Part shown: one piece after another, positions 1-4,861 of the stretch | Position numbering within the stretch: position 1 is the first letter of the stretch | Layout: the number at the start of each line of letters is the position of its first letter | Assembly (NCBI RefSeq): GCF_937889215.1 | Contig: NZ_CALBEX010000416.1 | Span: 1-8,801, forward strand | Direction of reading: 5' to 3' | Length of the DNA stretch: 8,801 nt | DNA from: an uncultured Limnohabitans sp. | GTDB lineage: Bacteria > Pseudomonadota > Gammaproteobacteria > Burkholderiales > Burkholderiaceae_C | Program-made: the position numbers and the translations under genes | Notes under the pieces: generated by a model | Seen by the model: the letters and a program-made list of their open reading frames with translations, nothing else | The model's database searches: none | What the model was told of the DNA's origin: nothing

Positions 1-462
1 CAAATTGCCCAGTGTGCCTCCTGCAGCGATCGAACCCGTGGCCAGGTCGGCCTCGTAGCCACGACGGCGCATCTCCGGGATGCCCATCTTGCCAATCGCC
101 GCGCAGGTGGCTGGGGATGAACCGGTCAGGGCCGAAAACAGCGCGCACGCGCCGATGTTGGAAATCACCAACGAGCCGGGCACTTTGTACAACCAGCGGT
201 TCAGGGCTTCGTACAAGTCGCTGCCCGCCCGCGAAGACGCCACCGCAGCCCCCATGATGATGAACATCGGAATGGAGGCCAGTGTGAAATCGTCCAGCCC
301 AGAAAACACGGTGTCGGCCATGTACAGAACCGAGCCCCAACCATCCGACCACACCATGAAAATCAAGGCGGTACTGCCCAGCGCAAACGCGATGGGCATG
401 CCCGTGGCCAACAACAACAAAGCGACGGCAAAAATGATGCCGCCCATCAACAAGGGGGTCAT
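1..462 (-). CDS. dctM: TRAP transporter large membrane subunit DctM, 5' part only
   Basis: N-terminal 154 residues of the large permease subunit of a tripartite ATP-independent periplasmic transporter. This subunit forms the ion-coupled translocation channel in the inner membrane. The reading frame is open from the ATG at 462 to the window edge and continues outside. The N-terminal hydrophobic helix (about residues 5-36) carries GMPIAFALG, and ASIPMFIIMG is at about 62-71. Further on come the family signature ALTGSSPATCAAIG (111-124), IPEMRRRGYE and AAGGTLGNL, the lead-in to the usual IPPS motif, which lies beyond the edge. The start is supported by an AAGGAA ribosome-binding site inside the end of dctQ and by an ATGA overlap with the dctQ stop, so translation is probably coupled to dctQ. 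Full-length family members are about 425 residues. The family call is secure; the substrate is unknown. Confidence 0.95.
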   Translation of the reverse strand, partial: MTPLLMGGIIFAVALLLLATGMPIAFALGSTALIFMVWSDGWGSVLYMADTVFSGLDDFTLASIPMFIIMGAAVASSRAGSDLYEALNRWLYKVPGSLVISNIGACALFSALTGSSPATCAAIGKMGIPEMRRRGYEADLATGSIAAGGTLGNL

Positions 463-989
463 GCCATTTCCTTCATGTCGTGGGCGGCAGGCATGCCGAA
501 AGGCAAATCGCGGCCTGTGGCCAAGGCCCACATGTCCACCACATATTGCAGGCAGACCAACGTCATGCCAACCGGTACGCTCAGGTAAGGAATCCACAAA
601 CGGGCATTCCAGATGCTGGGCGTCTTGAGATCCAATTCCCAAGCCTCCCACCACCAATGGGCCGCGCTGTACAAAAAGAGCACGCAAAAGCCCAATGACA
701 AAATGGAGGCCAACCAGGCCAGCGCCAAACGTGCGGAATCGCCCAAGAACATGGGCAGCAAATCAACGTTGACATGCCCACGCGTGAGCAAAATGTAAGG
801 GGCCCCGAGAAACGTGGCCGCCACCAAGGCGAAAGTCACAAATTCGGTTTGCCAGATGGACGATTCTCCAAGCACGGCACGCACGAAGATCATTTGACAA
901 ACGACGAACACCGACACGATCATGAGTGCAGCGGCCACGACGCCGCTCCACTCAGACAGACGGCAAACCCATTGGTGCAGCTGTTTCAA
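459..989 (-). CDS. dctQ: TRAP transporter small membrane subunit DctQ
   Basis: A 176-residue small permease subunit that pairs with DctM and contacts the substrate-loaded binding protein. Four hydrophobic segments are visible, at about 15-38, 47-67, 88-110 and 131-154, the normal DctQ topology. After the second helix comes the conserved RGHVNVDLL (70-78), and the last helix is preceded by a Trp/Pro-rich W-x-P-Y stretch (132-135). The start is a TTG at 989: an AGGAG sits 6 nt upstream, and no ATG in frame would keep the first helix intact. It lies 13 nt downstream of the dctP stop and overlaps dctM by 4 nt, so the three genes form one operon. Length and hydropathy are typical. The TTG start may lower its translation relative to dctP, in line with the usual excess of binding protein over permease. 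Confidence 0.93.
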   Translation of the reverse strand: MKQLHQWVCRLSEWSGVVAAALMIVSVFVVCQMIFVRAVLGESSIWQTEFVTFALVAATFLGAPYILLTRGHVNVDLLPMFLGDSARLALAWLASILSLGFCVLFLYSAAHWWWEAWELDLKTPSIWNARLWIPYLSVPVGMTLVCLQYVVDMWALATGRDLPFGMPAAHDMKEMA

Positions 990-995
990 GAGAGG

Positions 996-1000
996 CTCCT
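996..1000 (-). promoter_or_regulatory. Shine-Dalgarno that fixes the TTG start of dctQ
   Basis: AGGAG on the minus strand, 6 nt before the TTG at 989 and wholly inside the 13-nt dctP-dctQ gap. It is the main reason to accept the non-ATG start. Confidence 0.75.
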
Positions 1001-1002
1001 GC

Positions 1003-1998
1003 TTACTTGACGGCCAGCGCCTTGTCGATCAGCGCCTTGCCTGTGGGCACGGTCTTGGCAAACTCCGCGTAAGAAGTTTTGGCTGCCACTGCACGCCACA
1101 TGTCGGCCTGTGCGGCGGTCATGGTGACCACCTTCACACCGGCCTTGTTGTAGGCCTCGACCATCTTGTCGTCGAGCTTCTTGGACTCGGCTGCAAAATA
1201 ATCTTCTGCTTTTTTGGAGGCCGCCATCAAGGCTGCTTTTTGCGCCGCGTTCAATTTCGCCATGGCTTTTTTGGAGATCAGCACAGGCTCGTACATGAAC
1301 CACAGCGCCTGGTCACCTGGAGCGGTCAGGCACTTGACTTGCTCGTAGAGTCGGAAGGACACAAAACTGCCAGCCGAGGTGTCTGTTCCCTGCGCCACGC
1401 CTTGTTGCAAGGCGCTGTACACCTCACTGGAGGGCACAGAAACAATGGAAGCACCAGCCCCAGCCCACATTTGCGCAAAGGTCGCACCGGCCGAACGGAT
1501 CTTCAGACCATCCGCGTCCTTCGGCTCCAAAATGCATTTGTCTTTGCCGGCAAAAGCACCCGCCAACCAGGCATCGGCCAACACGTCGACACCGCCACGG
1601 TTGATGATGGCGCGGATGTCATCCATGAAAGGGGAGGCGTTGATTTGGCGCGCGTGCGTGTGGTTTTTCACCAAACCAGGCATCAAAGTGGCACCAAACT
1701 CGGGGTGAAAGCCGGAGGCGTAATCAAGCGGCAGGGAGGTCATGTCAATTTGACCGCTGAGCATGGCCTTCCATTGCTCTTTGGGCTTGACCAAGCTGGA
1801 GCCAGGAAACACTTTGATCGTCAAGCCCACATTGGCTGCTGCGACCTCGCGTGCAATCATTTGCACCATTTCGTCACGCGCATCCCCTTTGCCACCGGGG
1901 AATTGGTGCGAAGCCTTCAACACGATATCGGCTTGGGCCGACAGGGCAACGCCAGTCCAAACTGCGATGGCGGCTATATTCTTGAAAACGGGTTTCAT
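1003..1998 (-). CDS. dctP: TRAP transporter periplasmic substrate-binding protein DctP
   Basis: A 331-residue extracytoplasmic solute-binding protein that captures an organic acid in the periplasm and delivers it to the DctQM permease. Residues 1-23 form a Sec signal peptide: Lys near the N-terminus, a hydrophobic core, and an AQA cleavage site before Asp24. Family landmarks follow: an ASHQFPGG start to the mature protein, FPGSSL (64-69), and GLKIRSAG (164-171) with Arg168 as the expected carboxylate-binding arginine. Next is PSSEVYSALQQGVAQGTDTS (189-208), the hinge/pocket motif of the family. Cys155 and Cys223 could form a disulfide. The ATG at 1998 is preceded by AGGAG with a 6-nt spacer. 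It is the first gene of the operon, divergent from a GntR/FCD regulator. The fold and the class of ligand (a carboxylate) are well supported. The exact ligand is not; dctPQM is a family name here, not proof of C4-dicarboxylate transport. Confidence 0.94.
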   Translation of the reverse strand: MKPVFKNIAAIAVWTGVALSAQADIVLKASHQFPGGKGDARDEMVQMIAREVAAANVGLTIKVFPGSSLVKPKEQWKAMLSGQIDMTSLPLDYASGFHPEFGATLMPGLVKNHTHARQINASPFMDDIRAIINRGGVDVLADAWLAGAFAGKDKCILEPKDADGLKIRSAGATFAQMWAGAGASIVSVPSSEVYSALQQGVAQGTDTSAGSFVSFRLYEQVKCLTAPGDQALWFMYEPVLISKKAMAKLNAAQKAALMAASKKAEDYFAAESKKLDDKMVEAYNKAGVKVVTMTAAQADMWRAVAAKTSYAEFAKTVPTGKALIDKALAVK

Positions 1999-2010
1999 GG
2001 ATGTCTCCTG

Positions 2011-2026
2011 CTGTTGTATAAAACAG
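2011..2026. promoter_or_regulatory. Candidate operator palindrome for the GntR/FCD regulator
   Basis: CTGTTGTATAAAACAG is a 16-bp palindrome in which 7 of 8 base pairs match, with only the G/A pair breaking symmetry. The core resembles the TTGTATACAA-type sites described for several FCD-subfamily GntR regulators. It lies 13-28 bp before the dctP ATG and just upstream of its Shine-Dalgarno. Binding there would block dctP expression and could also touch the regulator's own -35. Symmetry and location are seen; the assignment to the neighbouring regulator is inference. Confidence 0.6.
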
Positions 2027-2043
2027 TCGGAATGTTATATGTA
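2014..2043 (+). promoter_or_regulatory. Candidate promoter of the gntR gene overlapping the palindrome
   Basis: TTGTAT at 2014-2019 can serve as a -35. It is followed by TATATG (2036-2041, spacer 16) or TATGTA (2038-2043, spacer 18) as -10. Because the -35 lies inside the palindrome, autoregulation would be expected. The match is only moderate and no clear alternative promoter is visible in the 91-bp gap. I could not place a convincing -35/-10 pair for dctP on the opposite strand. Confidence 0.35.
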
Positions 2044-2089
2044 TGAGCCTGAGCGTTTCCTAGTGGTTTACCCCTGAACACCGATCACC

Positions 2090-2785
2090 ATGAGCACACC
2101 CCACCGAACCCGATCCTTGGTTCAGCGCGTTCGCGAACAAATTGAAGACGACATCGTCGAGGGCCGCCTGAGACCGGGCGATCAATTGCACATGGATGAC
2201 ATCGCCGCGCAATACGGCGTCTCGCGAACCCCTGTGCGCGAAGCCTTTCAGCAACTCGAAGCCAGTGGCTTGGTCGAGGTCAGGCCCAAAAGGGGGACCT
2301 ATGTGGCCAGCATCAGCACCGCCGACCTGATAGAGATGTTCGAGGTCATGGCCGAACTGGAGGCCATGTGCGCGCGCTTGGCCGCCCGGCGTGCCGACAA
2401 AACCCTGATCGCAGACCTCTCACAGGCCATGGAACACTGTGAAACCGAGGCAGAAAAAGGCGAAGCCAACACTTACTACCATGCCAACGACACTTTTCAC
2501 CAGCTGATTTACCGCGCCAGCGGCAATGCCTTTTTGGTGCAAGAGACGATCCAACTGAAAAACCGGCTCAAGCCTTACCGGCGTCTGCAACTGCAAGTTC
2601 GCCACCGCTTGGCCCAGTCGGTGGCTGAACACCGCAACTTGGCGCAAGCCATCCGCAGCGGTGAAGAAGAATTGGCCGCCCAGGCAGCACGGCAACACGT
2701 TTTGGTGCAGGGGCAAAGGTTCACCGATTTGATCAGCGCGCTCACCCAAAGCCGCCAAGCGAGCGCGAGCCCCGAACGGGCCTGA
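2090..2785 (+). CDS. GntR-family transcriptional regulator, FCD (FadR-like) subfamily
   Basis: A 231-residue one-component regulator. The N-terminal winged helix-turn-helix spans about residues 8-74: LRPGDQLHMDDIAAQYGVSR, then TPVREAFQQLEASGLVEVRPKRG, which is the GntR signature including the beta-hairpin wing. The all-helical FCD effector domain spans about 78-210. The expected metal/ligand-binding positions are Asn133 (commonly Asp in the family) and His137 in NDTFH, then His181 (EHRNLAQAI) and His203 (QHVLVQ). FCD domains typically bind small carboxylates, which fits the divergent TRAP operon. The ATG at 2090 has no good Shine-Dalgarno, so low expression is likely, as is common for repressors. 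The closest precedent for the layout is local repression of the transporter, relieved by the substrate or a metabolite. The family is secure; target and effector are inferred from position. Confidence 0.93.
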   Translation: MSTPHRTRSLVQRVREQIEDDIVEGRLRPGDQLHMDDIAAQYGVSRTPVREAFQQLEASGLVEVRPKRGTYVASISTADLIEMFEVMAELEAMCARLAARRADKTLIADLSQAMEHCETEAEKGEANTYYHANDTFHQLIYRASGNAFLVQETIQLKNRLKPYRRLQLQVRHRLAQSVAEHRNLAQAIRSGEEELAAQAARQHVLVQGQRFTDLISALTQSRQASASPERA

Positions 2786-2810
2786 GCCGAGATGGCCCAT
2801 CCAACGTGCC

Positions 2811-2857
2811 AAAACCGCCCCCAATGCCCGTCAGCGGGGCTTGGGGGTTTGGTTTTT
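2811..2857. terminator. Bidirectional intrinsic terminator between gntR and the oxidoreductase
   Basis: CCCCCAA (2818-2824) pairs with TTGGGGG (2841-2847). The stem continues inward through GCCC/GGGC after one bulged T, leaving a 7-nt loop. Outside the stem, AAAACC pairs with GGTTTT after a small internal bulge. This leaves a T-run for the plus-strand gene (2853-2857) and an A-run (2811-2814) that reads as a U-run for the minus-strand gene. It sits between the stop codons of two convergent genes, so it can end both transcripts. The T-run touches the oxidoreductase stop codon. Confidence 0.8.
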
Positions 2858-3822
2858 CAGGCCTGCCCTGCCAGCATGGCCTCGACCAGCTCTTGCACGG
2901 CCAGCGCTTCTTCAGCCGTGGCCAGCTTGTGCGCTTGGCCTTTCAGCCAGGCATCCACTTCGCTCAATTGACGCTGCAGTGCGCTGGTGCGCGGATCTTC
3001 GGTCGACCAGTCCAGGGCTTCTTGCCATGGACCACCGTCGGAGCGCCAGAGTTGGTAGAACTCCCTGAATTGGTGGTTCATCCGGCTGCCCCGCACTGTG
3101 ACTTCTTGCCGATCGGGCTGTTGCCCGCCGGTGGTGGACATGACAGTCACCGGTCGGCCATCGGCCGTGGTCAGCCTGGCGAGCATGTCCAACTCGCACA
3201 AAGTGGGGTCTTGCGGGTACCGCGGCCAGGCCTGCTGCAAGGTCAGCGGCCCCATGAAGCGGCCGGCCAGAAACAGAAAATGCGAAATCACCTCGCGGGT
3301 GTAGCCCCCTTCATGGCGCAGGCGCAGCCAATCGGCGTCTTTTTGCCAGGCGCGGGGCCATGCGGGGTAGTTCACCACGATGTCAATGCCCAAGATATCG
3401 CCCGTTTCCCCGGCATTGATGGCCCTGTGCAACTCCTCAAACCCCCGCGAAGCCGCCTGGGTGAAGTTGACCACCCCGGGCAAACGGGCCTGGCGCAATT
3501 GGGCGAGCAGATCGCGGCTTTGGGCGTTGTCGGTGCCCAGCGGCTTTTCCATGAACACGCCCTGTCCTGCGGCGGCAGCTTGCAAAGCATAAGTTTTGCG
3601 AGGCCCTGGGGGGCAGGCCAGATACACCACATCGGCCCCGGCCATCGCCGCTTGGGCGCTGGCCGCCACAGGCGCATGGGGCATGACGGCCAAAGTGCTG
3701 GCCACCGACGATGCGCTGGGGTCCCAGACCCCACTGATTTCAAACGCAGGATGCTGCAAAGCGTTTTCCAACATGCGCCGGCCCATGATGCCGAGCCCGA
3801 TGATGGCCATTGTGTGTTTCAT
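2857..3822 (-). CDS. Gfo/Idh/MocA-family NAD(P)-dependent oxidoreductase
   Basis: A 321-residue cytoplasmic dehydrogenase-like protein. The Rossmann fold starts at once, with the dinucleotide-binding motif GLGIMG (9-14) and an acidic Asp34 after the second strand (VWDPS). EKPLG (92-96) contains the catalytic-type Lys93 that marks this family. The C-terminal alpha/beta domain carries EGGYTREVISHFLFL: the Gly-Gly and His181 of the usual GG-x-x-x-D-x-x-x-H pattern are kept, but the acidic position is Glu177. The ATG at 3822 follows a very strong Shine-Dalgarno (GGAGGAGG). It is convergent with gntR and divergent from the winged-helix gene. Members oxidise or reduce sugars, inositols and related polyols, and some act on biliverdin or aromatic dihydrodiols. 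The substrate here is unknown. A role in breaking down the compound imported by the TRAP system is possible but rests on proximity alone. Confidence 0.9.
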   Translation of the reverse strand: MKHTMAIIGLGIMGRRMLENALQHPAFEISGVWDPSASSVASTLAVMPHAPVAASAQAAMAGADVVYLACPPGPRKTYALQAAAAGQGVFMEKPLGTDNAQSRDLLAQLRQARLPGVVNFTQAASRGFEELHRAINAGETGDILGIDIVVNYPAWPRAWQKDADWLRLRHEGGYTREVISHFLFLAGRFMGPLTLQQAWPRYPQDPTLCELDMLARLTTADGRPVTVMSTTGGQQPDRQEVTVRGSRMNHQFREFYQLWRSDGGPWQEALDWSTEDPRTSALQRQLSEVDAWLKGQAHKLATAEEALAVQELVEAMLAGQA

Positions 3823-3827
3823 GTCTG

Positions 3828-3835
3828 CCTCCTCC
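3828..3835 (-). promoter_or_regulatory. Strong Shine-Dalgarno of the oxidoreductase gene
   Basis: GGAGGAGG on the minus strand, 5 nt before the ATG at 3822. It is the strongest ribosome-binding site in the window and fixes the start. Confidence 0.8.
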
Positions 3836-3873
3836 AGAAATCACAAGCTTAACCATACAGCGACCGCTTGATT

Positions 3874-3902
3874 TTTACTGTCCAAAAATAATTCGATAAA
3901 AT
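3874..3902 (+). promoter_or_regulatory. Candidate sigma-70 promoter of the winged-helix/membrane gene pair
   Basis: TTTACT (3874-3879) as -35 and TAAAAT (3897-3902) as -10, separated by exactly 17 bp; 4/6 and 5/6 matches to consensus, in a locally AT-rich stretch. Initiation 6-8 nt past the -10 would fall at about 3908-3910, at the A of the ATG. The transcript would therefore have no, or almost no, 5' leader, which agrees with the lack of any Shine-Dalgarno before that ATG. Confidence 0.55.
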
Positions 3903-3909
3903 CACAAAT

Positions 3910-4278
3910 ATGGAAAAAACCCAAAGCCCTTTTGCATCCGCTTACCTGCGTTTTCTGCAGTTGGCCAAGGTGGTTCAAGCCTTGCCCGATGGTCAGGAAA
4001 TGGACGCCAATGAAGTGGCATTGCTCCAATCCGTCGTCTTGTGCTGGTATGAAAACAAGCCGATGACGGTGCGCGTAGCCATCGGACTGGCCGAGCTTGG
4101 CTCCCCCGCCACTTTGCACAAACGCATCACACGGCTGCGCGACAAAGACATGCTCAGCACATTGAACCTGGAAGGTGACCGACGCGCCAAATTCCTGATC
4201 CCCACGCCGCGCACGCTGGATTACTTCAAACACCTTGGTCAGTCCATGCAACTGGCCCACACAAACATCGCGCCATGA
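3910..4278 (+). CDS. Small MarR-like winged-helix DNA-binding protein
   Basis: A 122-residue protein with a winged helix-turn-helix at about residues 34-100. MDANEVALLQSVVLCWYE is the first helix, and MTVRVAIGLAELGSPATLHKRITRLRDKDML gives the helix-turn and recognition helix. LNLEGDRRAKFLIPT is the wing, with the D-x-R pattern and following Pro-Thr typical of MarR proteins. The dimerisation helices of full MarR proteins (about 140-150 aa) are short here: about 30 residues before the domain and 20 after. No ligand pocket is recognisable. No Shine-Dalgarno precedes the ATG at 3910; a -10-like TAAAAT ends 7 nt before it. The stop overlaps the start of the next gene (ATGA), so a membrane protein is made from the same message. 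It is probably a transcription factor working with, or controlling, that membrane protein. The fold is fairly sure; regulon and signal are unknown. Confidence 0.8.
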   Translation: MEKTQSPFASAYLRFLQLAKVVQALPDGQEMDANEVALLQSVVLCWYENKPMTVRVAIGLAELGSPATLHKRITRLRDKDMLSTLNLEGDRRAKFLIPTPRTLDYFKHLGQSMQLAHTNIAP

Positions 4279-4835
4279 TCTTGTTTTTGCGCGATACCTT
4301 GGAAAAAACAGCGCTGGCTTTGGCCAGCGCTTTTTTGTTTGTCGGTTTCTTTCGCTTCAACGCTTGGATTTTCTCCACCTTGGCATACGGTGAAGGCATC
4401 AGCTGGGTGTTCTTGCCTGCCGGTTTCAGGATCATTTTGGTGCTGGTGCTGGGCTTGCCCGGCGCTGTCGGCCTGACGCTGGACACCTGGTTCATTGACC
4501 GTGAGCTGTTCAACCAAGGCGCCACCACACTGGCCATTTTGAATGGTGTGGTGAGCGGCATGATCCCTTGGCTGGTCATGAAATACCTGACCCACCGCCA
4601 ATGGCTGAGCCCACAGCTGCAAACGCTCAATGCGGCGCAACTGCTGAACTTGATCCTCATTTTTGCGGCCACCAGTGCCATCGGTCACCAACTGGTCTGG
4701 GTGCTACTGGAGCGGCCGCATCTCAACATTTGGGTCGACATCTGGCCCATGTTTGTGGGCAACGCCTTGGGGGCCTTGTTGATGCTTTACAGCTTCAAGT
4801 TCGTGCTGGACCGGCTGCGCAGCCGCGCCGAGTAA
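4275..4835 (+). CDS. Multi-pass inner-membrane protein of unknown function, MASE1-reminiscent
   Basis: A 186-residue integral membrane protein. Hydrophobic segments lie at about 12-30, 42-69 (long, perhaps a re-entrant or kinked helix broken by Pro48, Gly60 and Pro62), 83-103, 121-147 and 153-178, ending in the basic tail LRSRAE. WVFLPAGFRIILVLVLG (44-60) and IWPMFVGNALGALLMLY (156-172) recall the pattern of MASE1-type sensory membrane domains. However, no cytoplasmic output domain (GGDEF, kinase) follows. This likeness is pattern recognition, not a search result. The ATG at 4275 overlaps the preceding stop, and starting later would lose the first membrane helix. Codons 12-21 contain a perfect terminator-like hairpin. 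An attractive reading is a membrane sensor working with the co-encoded winged-helix protein; a transporter-like or structural role cannot be excluded. Confidence 0.75.
   Translation: MILFLRDTLEKTALALASAFLFVGFFRFNAWIFSTLAYGEGISWVFLPAGFRIILVLVLGLPGAVGLTLDTWFIDRELFNQGATTLAILNGVVSGMIPWLVMKYLTHRQWLSPQLQTLNAAQLLNLILIFAATSAIGHQLVWVLLERPHLNIWVDIWPMFVGNALGALLMLYSFKFVLDRLRSRAE
4303..4336 (+). terminator. Intrinsic terminator-like hairpin inside the membrane-protein gene
   Basis: AGCGCTGGC (4310-4318) and GCCAGCGCT (4323-4331) form a perfect 9-bp GC-rich stem with the 4-nt loop TTTG. The hairpin is followed by five more T (4332-4336) and preceded by six A (4303-4308). Structurally it is as good as any Rho-independent terminator, and the A-run makes it potentially active on both strands. 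It lies 32-60 nt after the stop of the winged-helix gene but within codons 12-21 of the overlapping membrane gene. Translating ribosomes could mask it, so it may act as an attenuator or internal stop rather than an operon end. Confidence 0.65.
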
Positions 4836-4847
4836 TCCGGCTTCACC

Positions 4848-4861
4848 GAGCCTGCAGGCTC
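4848..4861. repeat. Perfect 14-bp palindrome at a convergent gene junction
   Basis: GAGCCTGCAGGCTC is fully self-complementary. It occupies most of the 24-bp gap between the membrane gene and hemW and overlaps the first two bases of the hemW stop triplet. No T-run follows on either strand, so it is not a canonical terminator, though it is the only structure available to separate the two convergent transcripts. Confidence 0.5.

Noticed and set aside
922..2046. Long plus-strand open frame (374 codons) opposite dctP
   Set aside because: It is the antisense shadow of dctP and part of dctQ; its translation is His/Gly/Leu-rich with no family features, while the minus strand gives clear TRAP proteins.
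2063..2074. GGTTTACC within the gntR leader as a FadR-like half-site pair
   Set aside because: Only three-base arms match (GGT/ACC); the palindrome at 2011-2026 is far stronger.
2806..3852. Long plus-strand open frame (348 codons) opposite the Gfo/Idh/MocA gene
   Set aside because: High-GC codon bias leaves the antisense frame open. The protein has no motifs, and the frame would begin inside the terminator stem.
3838..3907. AAATCACAA repeated directly at 3838-3846 and 3899-3907
   Set aside because: Nine-base repeats in AT-rich intergenic DNA are easily random. The second copy overlaps the -10, so an operator role is conceivable, but two copies 61 bp apart are too little evidence.
4226..4691. 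Minus-strand open frames opposite the membrane-protein gene
   Set aside because: Both are unlike any family I recognise, while the plus-strand product is a coherent multi-helix membrane protein with an ATGA-coupled start.
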